Shown: piece after piece, positions 25,822-33,572 of the stretch | Layout: each line of letters opens with the position of its first letter | Position numbering within the stretch: the stretch's first letter is position 1 | From: an uncultured Opitutia bacterium | Lineage (GTDB): Bacteria; Verrucomicrobiota; Verrucomicrobiia; Opitutales; Opitutaceae | DNA length: 37,771 nucleotides | Reading direction: 5' to 3' | Assembly: GCA_903919985.1 (NCBI GenBank) | Contig: CAIXKG010000001.1 | Coordinates: 1 to 37,771 of the forward strand | Made by a program: the position numbers and the translations under genes | The notes under the pieces: generated by a model | Told to the model about the DNA's origin: nothing | Seen by the model: only the letters and a program-made list of their open reading frames with translations | The model's database searches: none

Positions 25822-26424
25822 TTACCGCCGGATCGCCTCGTGCTTCGCCACGAGTGCGAGGGCTTGGTGGAGCAAAGTTTTCCCCGGTTCCATGCGGTGC
25901 CACGGTGAAGCGCCGGATGGATGCGGCAGCGGAATGCATGCCGCGGTGTGCCCACGATAGTTAATGGGAAAGCTCCGCCCGATGGTTTCGACCAGCGGGC
26001 GTTCGCCGAGAAATTGGGCGATCGCCAGCTTGCCCACCGGGAGGACGAGCGTGGGTCGGAGCAGCGCGAACTCCCGCTCAAGCCAGACGGAGCATCGGGC
26101 GATTTCATCCGGCGCCGGCACACGGTCGCCGCCTTCCGGCCGCTTGCCAGGAAAACACCGGCAGACCGCAGCGAAATACATCCGGTCCCGGACTTCATCT
26201 TCGCTCCAACCGAGCGCGCCTTGGAACCACTTGAAAAGGGTTTTGCCCGCGGTCCACGCAAACGGTCGGTCGAGTTTAGGCTCCTTGTCGCCCGGCGCCT
26301 GGCCGACCAACAGGACTCGGCTCACGACCGGCCGGCCAACGACCACGGGCTTGTGCATCCGCGGACAGCGATCGCAGGCGCGCAAAGCGGCGAGGTGTTT
26401 TTCGACCGGCGTGAGTGTGGGCAT
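25822..26424 (-). CDS. Uracil-DNA glycosylase, Fe-S family
   Basis: 200 residues. Base-excision repair enzyme that removes uracil from DNA, cytoplasmic. Landmarks: the paired cysteines C17 and C20 (ACDRCPRM), VGQAPGDKE (motif A) at 40-48, FAWTAGKTLFKW, the second cysteine group at C88/C90 and C111 that would complete a 4Fe-4S site, and LPHPSGAS (motif B) near the end. This matches family 4/5-type glycosylases; GQAPGDKE fits better with the bacterial Fe-S group than with UNG. The start codon follows directly after the T tract of the upstream terminator (26425-26454), so the transcript is either leaderless or starts within the terminator. Confidence 0.88.
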   Translation of the reverse strand: MPTLTPVEKHLAALRACDRCPRMHKPVVVGRPVVSRVLLVGQAPGDKEPKLDRPFAWTAGKTLFKWFQGALGWSEDEVRDRMYFAAVCRCFPGKRPEGGDRVPAPDEIARCSVWLEREFALLRPTLVLPVGKLAIAQFLGERPLVETIGRSFPINYRGHTAACIPLPHPSGASPWHRMEPGKTLLHQALALVAKHEAIRR

Positions 26425-26454
26425 AAAAAAGGCGGGCGGGTATTAAGCCCGTCC
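26425..26454 (-). terminator. Rho-independent terminator of the helicase gene
   Basis: On the minus strand a GC-rich stem (complement of 26448-26454 with 26434-26440, one mismatch) closes a short TTAATA-type loop. It continues into CCGCC and then six T residues (complement of 26425-26430). It lies 28 bp past the helicase stop and ends immediately before the glycosylase ATG. Confidence 0.7.
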
Positions 26455-26481
26455 ACCTGAGTCGGAAGGTAAACGATAAAC

Positions 26482-27786
26482 TCAGCGCCCGCGGCGACCG
26501 CCGCCCTCGCCGCCAAAGCGGTTCCAGCCGCCCTCGGAGGCACGCTGCTGACTACCGCGACCTTGCTGGCCACCGCTGCCGGGGCCGCCGCGATAGCCGC
26601 CCCGTTGACCACCACCACCGCGCTGACCGCGTTGCTCGGGCGGGCGTTCGGGTGCGGCGACGATGGGCGCGTAGTTGAAACCCTCGAGCTTAAGCTCGGG
26701 AATCTTTTGGCCAATGAAACGCTGGATGTCGCGGAGGTCACTGGCGTTTTCTGGGGTCACGAGGGTGAACGCGTCACCCACCGCCTGCGCGCGGCCGGTG
26801 CGCCCAATGCGGTGCACGTAGTCCTCGGGGTTTTCCGGGACGTCGTAATTGATCACGTGGCTGATGCCGGCGACATCGATGCCGCGCGCGGCGATATCGG
26901 TCGCGACCATGACTTCGTATTTGCCGCTCTTAAAACCGGCGAGCGCCTCGATCCGCTGATTTTGCGAGCGATTCGCATGCAGCACGGCGACGGAGTGGTT
27001 GGCGGTTTTCAGCCGACGGGCAATTTTGTCCGCACCGTGTTTGGTCCGGCTGAAAATGAGGACGCTGTCGAATTCAGTTTTGGCGAGCAGGGCTTCGAGC
27101 AGTTCGAATTTTTGGTGATGCGCGACCGGATAGACGGCGTGATTGACCGACGCGTTGACTGAGCGGTTGATGCCGACCTCGATCCGCTCGGGATTGCGCA
27201 GGGCGAACGACGCGACCGCGGCAATTTCCGGTGGCACCGTGGCAGAGAAAAACAAGGTCTGCCGTTCCTTGGGGCAACGCGCGATGATGTCTTTGACGAC
27301 AGGAAGAAATCCCATGTCGAGCATGCGGTCGACCTCATCCAGAATGAGAATCTGGATATCGCGCAGGCTGATTTCACCGGTCTTGAGGAAATCGACGAGG
27401 CGGCCGGGCGTGGCGACGATGACGTCAACCCCGCGTTTGAGTTCGCTGCGCTGAAGGCCGTATCCGACGCCGCCGAAAACAGCCAAGGGGCGAATATCGG
27501 TGAAGCGGGCAAAATCGCGGAAGGCGGTTTCGACCTGCGCGGCAAGTTCGCGGGTGGGCTCGAGGATAAGGACGCGTGGCGCGCGACCATGGGCGCCGAG
27601 GCGGGTGAGCACGGGCAGCGCGAAGGCCGCGGTTTTGCCGGTGCCGGTTTGGGCGGAGGCGATCAGATCGCGGCCGGAGAGCACGACCGGAATCGCGCGG
27701 AGCTGGATGGGAGTCGGATCGGAATAACCCGCGGCTTGAACGCCACGGAGAACCGGCTCGGAAAGATTAAGAGCTTTAAAAGGCAT
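26482..27786 (-). CDS. RhlE-type DEAD-box RNA helicase
   Basis: 434 residues from the ATG at 27786 (MPFKALNLSEPV), which matches the RhlE start; an in-frame ATG at 27840 would add 18 residues. It unwinds RNA duplexes using ATP and is likely to act in ribosome assembly or RNA decay at low temperature. Motifs in order: the Q motif (SDPTPIQ), Walker A AQTGTGKT at about 45-52, PTRELAAQ, TPGRLVDFL, DEVDRMLDMG (DEVD in place of the usual DEAD), SATVP, TDIAARGID and HRIGRTGRA. The last 70 residues are a Gly/Arg/Gln-rich RGG tail. The gene for an RRM protein lies upstream but is separated by a terminator (27877-27913), so the two are not simply co-transcribed. Confidence 0.93.
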   Translation of the reverse strand: MPFKALNLSEPVLRGVQAAGYSDPTPIQLRAIPVVLSGRDLIASAQTGTGKTAAFALPVLTRLGAHGRAPRVLILEPTRELAAQVETAFRDFARFTDIRPLAVFGGVGYGLQRSELKRGVDVIVATPGRLVDFLKTGEISLRDIQILILDEVDRMLDMGFLPVVKDIIARCPKERQTLFFSATVPPEIAAVASFALRNPERIEVGINRSVNASVNHAVYPVAHHQKFELLEALLAKTEFDSVLIFSRTKHGADKIARRLKTANHSVAVLHANRSQNQRIEALAGFKSGKYEVMVATDIAARGIDVAGISHVINYDVPENPEDYVHRIGRTGRAQAVGDAFTLVTPENASDLRDIQRFIGQKIPELKLEGFNYAPIVAAPERPPEQRGQRGGGGQRGGYRGGPGSGGQQGRGSQQRASEGGWNRFGGEGGGRRGR

Positions 27787-27876
27787 GAAGAGTGAAAACC
27801 TGGCTGACTGCGCCAGAGGCAGGAGCGCACGCAGAGTCATTTCACCCGCTGACGCTCACGGCTCGCAAGCCGGAGG

Positions 27877-27913
27877 AAAAAGAAAAGACGGAGCGCCCGG
27901 AGGCACTCCGTCT
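27877..27913 (-). terminator. Rho-independent terminator of the RRM gene
   Basis: Perfect 8-bp arms (AGACGGAG at 27886-27893, CTCCGTCT at 27906-27913) form a stem that is followed on the minus strand by TTTTCTTTTT. It lies about 30 bp beyond the RRM gene stop and about 90 bp before the helicase start. Confidence 0.85.
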
Positions 27914-27941
27914 CGAATTGAAAATCGGCGTTTAAACCGAG

Positions 27942-28352
27942 TTACGATGAGTAACGGCGCTCGCCACGGTCGCCGCCGCCGCCGCGATCGCCGCGGTAAC
28001 CGCCGCCACCGCCGCCGCCGCCGAAACCACGGCCGCCACCGCCGCCGCCGCCGAAGCCACGACCGCCGCCGCCGCCGCCGAAGGAGCGACCAGCGCCCTC
28101 TTCTTTCGGACGAGCTTCATTGACGGTGAGCTGACGGCCACCGAGATCGGTACCGTTCATTTTTTCCGTGGCGGCTTTCGCCTCTTCGTCAGAGCCCATG
28201 GTGATGAACGCGAAACCGCGGGGGCGGCCGGTCATCTTGTCCATGGCGACGTAGAGATCCGTCACGGTGCCGAATTGGCTGAAGGCCGAGCGGAGCTCGT
28301 CTTCGGTGGTCTTGAAGGAGAGGTTACCAACGTATAGTTTGGAGTTACTCAT
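27942..28352 (-). CDS. Glycine-rich RRM RNA-binding protein
   Basis: 136 residues with one RRM at about 4-80. RNP2 is KLYVGNLSF and RNP1 is RGFAFITM, with aromatic residues in the RNA-stacking positions. The tail from about 90 is Gly-rich with FGGGG and RGFGGG repeats, encoded by GCC-rich tandem repeats at about 27970-28085. These proteins bind single-stranded RNA and are often cold-inducible in cyanobacteria and related bacteria; that role is inferred. The 267-bp region upstream holds several inverted repeats (28394-28435 and 28512-28569), suggesting a structured leader or operator. The terminator 27877-27913 ends the transcript before the helicase gene. Confidence 0.93.
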   Translation of the reverse strand: MSNSKLYVGNLSFKTTEDELRSAFSQFGTVTDLYVAMDKMTGRPRGFAFITMGSDEEAKAATEKMNGTDLGGRQLTVNEARPKEEGAGRSFGGGGGGRGFGGGGGGGRGFGGGGGGGGYRGDRGGGGDRGERRYSS

Positions 28353-28393
28353 ATGTGATGTTGCGTAGTTCCATCGCTCGCTGCCAGTCCGTT

Positions 28394-28435
28394 CCCACTG
28401 TGGGTTTCGAAATCATCACTTGAGCAACTTGCTCA
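28394..28435. promoter_or_regulatory. Two short palindromes upstream of the RRM gene
   Basis: CCCAC-T-GTGGG at 28394-28404 and TGAGCAA-C-TTGCTCA at 28421-28435, each with an odd centre base. They sit 42-83 bp before the RRM start codon, in the range for an operator or leader hairpins. No named regulator is implied. Confidence 0.4.
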
Positions 28436-28511
28436 GCCTACGACTCACCAGATCCTGTCACCAAAACGCTTTCACTAACGACTGAGACGTTGAAAACACC
28501 CAACAAGGCGA

Positions 28512-28569
28512 TGAACGCAAGCGTATTTTTTAGCGGCGCCCATGCAGGGCAGTCACTTACTTGCGTTCA
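28512..28569 (-). other. Long inverted repeat with inner hairpin
   Basis: Perfect 10-bp arms (TGAACGCAAG at 28512-28521 and CTTGCGTTCA at 28560-28569) enclose a 38-bp stretch that itself holds GCCC-ATGCA-GGGC at about 28539-28551. It lies downstream of the S4 gene and upstream of the RRM gene. It has no terminal T tract on the minus strand. It could be a structured leader, a small RNA or a terminator-like element. Confidence 0.45.
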
Positions 28570-28619
28570 ATCGGGTCAACGCGCCCACGGTTCATCGGGT
28601 ACGGGATCTGGAATCCGTG

Positions 28620-29009
28620 CTATTGCTCTAACCGATCGCGCAGGCGTCGATCGCGTTTGGTCGGACGTCCAGCACGCCGATCGTGAGATAGAATTTGTTG
28701 AGCTGTCCATTCCCGCGCCTTCGCCCATTCCGCGGGGGAGGTGAGTTCGGCGCAAAACTCCGGCACCCGAGCTGCGCCGATCCGGCCCGTTGGAATTCCG
28801 AGCACCCTCAGGGAGCGGTTAACGACCCCCTGCCGCACATCGATAATTTCTCCCGCTCGGACCGGCCGCGCCGGTTTGGCTTCGTGCGTGCCGATACGAA
28901 CGGCACCAGAGTTACATGCTTCGGTGGCTAAGGGACGCGTTTTATAAATACGAACCATCCAAAGCCACCGATCGATGCGCAGGACAGCGGCTGATGACGA
29001 TTCAATCAC
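28620..29009 (-). CDS. S4-domain RNA-binding protein, Hsp15-like
   Basis: About 129 residues from the GTG at 29009; a TTG at 29015 would add two. The S4 domain occupies roughly residues 10-75: VLRIDRWLWMVRIYKTRPLATEACNSGAVRIG, then VRAGEIIDV. A basic C-terminal helix follows (RRAGRPTKRDRRLRDRLEQ). It resembles HslR (Hsp15), which rescues stalled 50S subunits that carry nascent chains. Because S4 proteins are broad, I call it Hsp15-like only. It is transcribed toward the RRM gene; the spacer carries the inverted repeat at 28512-28569. Confidence 0.85.
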   Translation of the reverse strand: MIESSSAAVLRIDRWLWMVRIYKTRPLATEACNSGAVRIGTHEAKPARPVRAGEIIDVRQGVVNRSLRVLGIPTGRIGAARVPEFCAELTSPAEWAKAREWTAQQILSHDRRAGRPTKRDRRLRDRLEQ

Positions 29010-29054
29010 GACCAACCAATCCCGGGCACGGCTGCGCCGCTCCGATTTTCGCTT

Positions 29055-29579
29055 TCACTTATTTTGGGCGCCGACTTTGCTGCGCAGCCAATCGCCAAGA
29101 ATATCTTTTTCGTAGCGCAACGAATCTTGGCGATCCATCGTCAGGCGCAGGTCAAAGGAGAGATCGCGAATATCCTCGTTGCCGCTCTTCACGACGTGGC
29201 CCGCTCCATCCGTGATCTTATAGCTAAATTTGAAGGCGGGCGGATAAATCGCCTTAACGATCCTTACGTCGCTGTACTGCGGTCCGCGCCACGGCTCATA
29301 TTCGCCGGCAAGATCGATATCGGTGAACGTGACCGTGAGTTTTTGCCCAGGGGGAAGGAGCTTTTCCGCACGCTCGACAATGAATTCGCGAATCCGTCCG
29401 AGAATTTCATCGCGGCCATTGTTGCTGGGCAAATCCCGATCTTTTACATCAGTGAAATTGCTGGGATCGGAGAATATCACTTCGGTGCGTGCAGGGATTT
29501 TGGCGATATCCGCGGCGAGAAGCGCCAGCGGAGCCACCAAACCGGGGAGCGCGAGGAGGAGTAAGCGGTGTGTTTTCAT
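29055..29579 (-). CDS. DUF3016 secreted protein
   Basis: 174 residues from the ATG at 29579 (MKTHRLLLLALPG), which leaves a normal signal peptide ending near LLAADIA. The mature part matches DUF3016: EVIFSDPSNFTDVKD, then KLTVTFTDIDLAGEYEPWRGPQYSDVRIVKAIYPP, and FDLRLTMDRQDSLRYEKDILGDWLR at the end. The family has no assigned function; the beta-rich domain is likely periplasmic. It lies 46 bp before the S4 start on the same strand and 96 bp after the nucleosidase stop. Confidence 0.82.
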   Translation of the reverse strand: MKTHRLLLLALPGLVAPLALLAADIAKIPARTEVIFSDPSNFTDVKDRDLPSNNGRDEILGRIREFIVERAEKLLPPGQKLTVTFTDIDLAGEYEPWRGPQYSDVRIVKAIYPPAFKFSYKITDGAGHVVKSGNEDIRDLSFDLRLTMDRQDSLRYEKDILGDWLRSKVGAQNK

Positions 29580-29674
29580 GCCTGCGATAAAGATCAATGT
29601 AACATGAAACGGTTCCACGGCGAGCGGGGAACACGCAAAGTCGATGACCTGCGGGCCGACGATTGACCCCGATT

Positions 29675-30601
29675 CTAGAGCGTATCGAGCACGCCGTGCA
29701 GCACACGGATGGCGATTTCAGAAACCTGCATTTCGTTCGCGTCGATCGGGTTCTTTCCGTGCTGACCGCCGGCCAGATCACTCAAACCACGGATGATCAG
29801 CACCGGCTTCCGGTTGGCGTAAGCGACTTGGGCAAGCGCGGCGGACTCCATGTCGGTACACCGCGCGTGCCAAATGCGGAAAAGCCATTCGCGATAACGG
29901 GCGTTATCGAGAAACACGGTGGCCGAAACGCCGTTGCCTCCGACCGCCACGTTCACCGTGCGGCCACTTTTCGTCATGGGCGATAACTTCGGAACCGCGC
30001 GACGCGCAGCGGCGAGGAGTTCGGCATCGGCCGGGAACAACTCGACGCGTTCTGATTTCTCCCCGGGATGATCGGAGTCGCTCGCGCGGGTCACCTCCGT
30101 GCCCGTGGGGAAAATCATCCCGAAATTATCCCGGCCCCGTGACAAATAATCGGGAAAAACGTAACCGCCACGGCCGTCCTCATTGAGATAAGCCGCCTCA
30201 CCGTGATTGGCCCAGGCTTCCGGGATCACCACATCTCCGACTTCCAGCGACGGATCGGTGCCACCCGCCACGCCGGCGAAAAGCACGTGGGTGATCGGAA
30301 AATGGTCCAGGGCGAGCTGCAATTGGTACGCGGCGTTGACCATGCTAACGCCCGTCCGGCAGATGATGACGTCCTTGGTGCCGACTTTGCCGCGCCAAAA
30401 CTCCAGACCGTTTACCATCGACCGGGTCCAGCCCGTCGCGGCGCTCACGCCAAACTCTTTTTTCAGCGCCGCCAGCTCGGGCTCATAGGCTCCACAGAGG
30501 GCGTAGAGCGGTTTGGCCAATTCAGCGCCCCGGGCTAGAGCGGCGAAAATAAATAGCGCGATGAACACCTTGAAGCGCGGAAAATTTAGGGGGCGGAGCA
30601 T
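29675..30601 (-). CDS. MTA/SAH-nucleosidase-like protein with signal peptide
   Basis: 308 residues from the ATG at 30601. A signal-like hydrophobic stretch (KVFIALFIFAALARGAEL) comes first, so the protein is predicted to be exported, unlike the cytoplasmic MTA/SAH nucleosidase. The rest is a PNP/UDP-phosphorylase fold: VIICRTGVSMVNAAYQLQLALDHF, HVLFAGVAGGTDPSLEVGDVVIP, and the base/ribose site CTDMESAALAQVAYANRKPVLIIRGLSDLAGG. The family cleaves the N-glycosidic bond of purine nucleosides; the actual substrate of exported members is unknown. It diverges from the DUF6807 gene across a 162-bp spacer. Confidence 0.88.
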   Translation of the reverse strand: MLRPLNFPRFKVFIALFIFAALARGAELAKPLYALCGAYEPELAALKKEFGVSAATGWTRSMVNGLEFWRGKVGTKDVIICRTGVSMVNAAYQLQLALDHFPITHVLFAGVAGGTDPSLEVGDVVIPEAWANHGEAAYLNEDGRGGYVFPDYLSRGRDNFGMIFPTGTEVTRASDSDHPGEKSERVELFPADAELLAAARRAVPKLSPMTKSGRTVNVAVGGNGVSATVFLDNARYREWLFRIWHARCTDMESAALAQVAYANRKPVLIIRGLSDLAGGQHGKNPIDANEMQVSEIAIRVLHGVLDTL

Positions 30602-30763
30602 GCGGCCATTGTAGAGCAAGGCCAGTGCCACGGTGCCAAGGCCTAATCTACCACAAAGGTTTTTCGTTTGCTCGGCGCGACAAGGGACCGTCCGGAAACA
30701 ACCCCGGCGTGCGTCCTATCTCAAGCGTTGCGCCGTGCTCGCGATTTCTTTCGCTGAAGGTTC

Positions 30764-31759
30764 ATGAAACCCCGCGTGACCCTTGTATTACTCGCTCTGG
30801 CTGGTGTGGCTTCCGTGCTTTCGGCCGCTGAGACTGCCGCCCCGGTCAAACTCACCAAGATGGATGACCGTGTGCGCGTCGAAATCGGCGGAAAGCATTT
30901 CACTGACTATGTCTTCGGCCAAGACACGTCTCGACCGTATCTTTATCCGATCCTCGCGGTCGATGGCACGCCGCTCACCCGCGATTTCCCGATGAAGGAA
31001 ACGAAGGGAGAAGAGACCGATCATCCGTGGCATCGGTCGTTCTGGTTCGCGCACAGCATGGTCAACGGCGTCGACTTCTGGAATGAGGGCGCCGGCGACG
31101 TCGGCCGTTCGCCAAAGGACAAAGGCAAGACGGTCCACGACGCCGTGCTCGAAATGAGCGGCGGCGCAGTCGGAACGATTCGCACGCGCAATCGCTTGGT
31201 CGACCCCAGCGGCAAACTGATCGCCACCGACGAGCGCACGGTTCGTTTCAGCGCCATTCCGGATGGGCGCGTGGTCGACTTCGAAGTCACGATTCACGCC
31301 CTGCCCGACACGCCGGTGCTCTTGGGCGACAACAAAGACGGCACCTTCGCGACGCGCGTCGCGCAGTGGATGACCATGCCGCACAAAAATGTTGGCGGTA
31401 ACGGGCACATCGTAACGGCGACCGGCTTCCGCGACGCTGACGCGTGGGGCAAGCGCGCCGACTGGTGCGACTACCACGCCGAGCGCAACGGCACGACCTA
31501 CGGCATCGCGATCTTCGATCATCCCGACAATCTCCGTCACCCAACCTGGTGGATGGCTCGCGACTACGGCCTGTTTGGCGCGAATCCGTTTGGCTGGCAC
31601 GATTACGAGGCGGAATTCAAAAACGAGCCGCACAAGGGAGACTACACCATCCCCGCCAACGGCACGCTGACCTTGCGCTACCGAGTTCTTTTTCACACGG
31701 GCGACGAAAAAGCCGCGCACCTCGCGGAAAATTACGCCGCGTACGCTAAGGCGAAATAA
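30764..31759 (+). CDS. Secreted DUF6807 (PmoA-like) protein
   Basis: 331 residues with a signal peptide (LVLLALAGVASVLSAAE). The family signature is seen: SRPYLYPILAVDGTPLTRDFPM, DHPWHRSFWFAHSMVNGVDFWNE, VQWMTMP-like VAQWMTMPHKNVGGNG, and a C-terminal IFDHPDNLRHPTWWMARDYGLFGANPFGWHDYEAEF. The name methane oxygenase PmoA is historical; this is not particulate methane monooxygenase and no copper-oxidase partner is present. Its family often lies next to Gfo/Idh/MocA oxidoreductases and sugar-related genes, as here (31866-33374), so a role in carbohydrate breakdown in the periplasm is the likely one. Confidence 0.86.
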   Translation: MKPRVTLVLLALAGVASVLSAAETAAPVKLTKMDDRVRVEIGGKHFTDYVFGQDTSRPYLYPILAVDGTPLTRDFPMKETKGEETDHPWHRSFWFAHSMVNGVDFWNEGAGDVGRSPKDKGKTVHDAVLEMSGGAVGTIRTRNRLVDPSGKLIATDERTVRFSAIPDGRVVDFEVTIHALPDTPVLLGDNKDGTFATRVAQWMTMPHKNVGGNGHIVTATGFRDADAWGKRADWCDYHAERNGTTYGIAIFDHPDNLRHPTWWMARDYGLFGANPFGWHDYEAEFKNEPHKGDYTIPANGTLTLRYRVLFHTGDEKAAHLAENYAAYAKAK

Positions 31760-31865
31760 TTATCCTTTGCGCCGACCGACCCCGGGCGAAATCCCCTCGC
31801 CGGCCGCTTTACCTAAGCAGGCCCCTCGGAAATTATAAGCATTCTCTCCATAACCCCCTACTCCC

Positions 31866-33374
31866 ATGTCTCATTTTAGCCGTCGTCATTTTTTAAAAAA
31901 CACTGCGCTGATTGGCGCTGCGGCCACGCTGTCCGTCCGTTCCTGGGCTCAGGTGCTAGGCGCCAACGGCGATGTTCGCGTCGCCGTTGTGGGCCTCAAC
32001 GGTCGGGGCAAAAACCACATCACCAGTCTCAAATCCGTGAAGGGCGCGCGCCTCGTGGCGGTTTGCGATCCCGATTCAGCCGTCTTGGATAGCACCGCGG
32101 CGAAGCTCGCCACGGAAGGCATCGCGGTAAAAAAGTATAGCGATATCCGCGAACTCCTCGCATCGCCCGACATCGACGCGATCACGATCGCCACACCCAA
32201 CCACTGGCACTCACTCATGGGGATTTGGGCCTGTCAGGCCGGCAAAGATGTCTACGTCGAAAAGCCCGTCTCCCATAACGTGTGGGAAGGTCGCCAACTC
32301 GTGGCCGCGGCCGCGAAATATAATCGCGTGGTTCAAACCGGCACGCAGATCCGCTCCGGCGAAGGATTGATCGAGGCAGTCGCTTGGACGCGTGCCGGGA
32401 ATCTCGGCAAGATTACGGCATCGCGCGGGTTTTGCTACAAACGTCGCGACTCAATCGGCAAAACCGCCGCGCCCACGCCGGTGCCGACCACCGTTAACTA
32501 CGATCTTTGGTCCGGTCCCGCGCCGCTCGTGGCACCCCATCGCAACTCCGCAAAAAATGGCCCCATTCACTACGACTGGCATTGGGTCTACCTCTACGGT
32601 AACGGCGATGTGGGCAACCAAGGCATCCATCAAATGGACGTTGCCCGCTGGTTCCTCGGCGAGCCTGGCCTCCCGCGCCATACGCTCAGCATCGGGGGTC
32701 GTTTAGGCTACGCCGACGACGGCGATACGCCCAACACCCAAGTCATCGTCCACGACTACGCCACCGCTCCGCTCATCTTCGAAGTACGCGGTCTCCCCGC
32801 GCGCTCCGGGGTGGGCGCACCCTCCGGCGCCGGTGCCGCCGCTGGCTCGGCGGAATCATCCGGCGTCGATAAATATCGCGGGGTTTCCATCGGCAATATC
32901 GTCGACTGCGAAGGCGGCTCGGTTGTCACCAATGCTTATTTTACCGCAACCGCGTACGACAAAGCCGGTAAAGTCGTGAAAGAGTTCAAAGGCACCGACC
33001 GGCAGATGCAGAACTTCATCGACGTGGTCCACAGTCGCAAAACCGCGGAGCTCTACGGACCGATCGGCGAAGGCCATGTGTCGAGTGCGCTCTGTCACCT
33101 GGGCAATATTTCGCACCAGATCGGCCATGCGGCTCCCGCCGGTGAAATCGTCGAAAAGATCAAGGGCAACGCGCCGTTCGCAGAAGCTTACGGGCGCATG
33201 GCCGAGCATCTTGCCGCAAACGGCGTGGATCTCGGTAAAACGCCGGCGACGCTCGGACAGATGCTCGCCATCGATCCCGCGGCGGAGAACTTCACCGGCA
33301 AAGATGCCGCCGCCGCGAACGCCCTGCTCACGCGCAACTATCGCGCGCCATTCGTCGTACCGAAGCTCGCGTAG
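31866..33374 (+). CDS. Tat-exported Gfo/Idh/MocA oxidoreductase
   Basis: 502 residues. A Tat signal (FSRRHFLKNTALIG) is followed by the NAD(P)-binding fold (RVAVVGLNGRGKNHI), DAITIATPNHWHS, and the EKPVSHN motif with the catalytic Lys. The C-terminal domain includes YGNGDVGNQGIHQMDVARW and a Gly/Ala/Ser-rich linker near 318-338. It should oxidise or reduce a sugar or cyclitol, carrying its nucleotide cofactor in folded form through the Tat system. Verrucomicrobia and planctomycetes encode many such secreted proteins. It lies 106 bp after the DUF6807 gene; the pair is probably an operon. The substrate cannot be read. Confidence 0.92.
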   Translation: MSHFSRRHFLKNTALIGAAATLSVRSWAQVLGANGDVRVAVVGLNGRGKNHITSLKSVKGARLVAVCDPDSAVLDSTAAKLATEGIAVKKYSDIRELLASPDIDAITIATPNHWHSLMGIWACQAGKDVYVEKPVSHNVWEGRQLVAAAAKYNRVVQTGTQIRSGEGLIEAVAWTRAGNLGKITASRGFCYKRRDSIGKTAAPTPVPTTVNYDLWSGPAPLVAPHRNSAKNGPIHYDWHWVYLYGNGDVGNQGIHQMDVARWFLGEPGLPRHTLSIGGRLGYADDGDTPNTQVIVHDYATAPLIFEVRGLPARSGVGAPSGAGAAAGSAESSGVDKYRGVSIGNIVDCEGGSVVTNAYFTATAYDKAGKVVKEFKGTDRQMQNFIDVVHSRKTAELYGPIGEGHVSSALCHLGNISHQIGHAAPAGEIVEKIKGNAPFAEAYGRMAEHLAANGVDLGKTPATLGQMLAIDPAAENFTGKDAAAANALLTRNYRAPFVVPKLA

Positions 33375-33405
33375 GGTGAAATTCTCGATGAAACGTTCGG
33401 GTTTT

Positions 33406-33486
33406 AACCGCGGAACACGCCGCGGAATAACCAGGACGCGGGCCATAAAAGCATCATGACTTCTGTGTGCTTCGTCCAACCCTGGG
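33406..33486. repeat. Decayed CACGGA-type palindromic repeat
   Basis: Left part aaccgcggaacacgccgcgg followed by aataacc (33406-33432); right part ttctgtgtgcttcgtcc then aaccctggg (33461-33484). The two halves face each other as in the element at 37414-37505 but with many substitutions. It lies in the 198-bp spacer between the convergent oxidoreductase and upp genes. Rest of the spacer (33487-33572): nothing recognised. Confidence 0.45.
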
Positions 33487-33572
33487 CGCGTGAATAGACG
33501 CGGGGGCGACGACGACGGAGCGGAAGAAATCTTTGCGCTTTTTGCGGCCAGCCGGCCGAACTACTTCGCCTG

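Noticed and set aside
27970-28085. CRISPR-like or regulatory tandem repeats
   Set aside because: The repeats are GCC-type codons for the Gly-rich tail of the RRM protein and have no spacers.
30764-31759. Particulate methane monooxygenase subunit
   Set aside because: The PmoA name of this family is historical; the protein has a cleavable signal, no membrane helices of a monooxygenase, and no pmoB or pmoC nearby.
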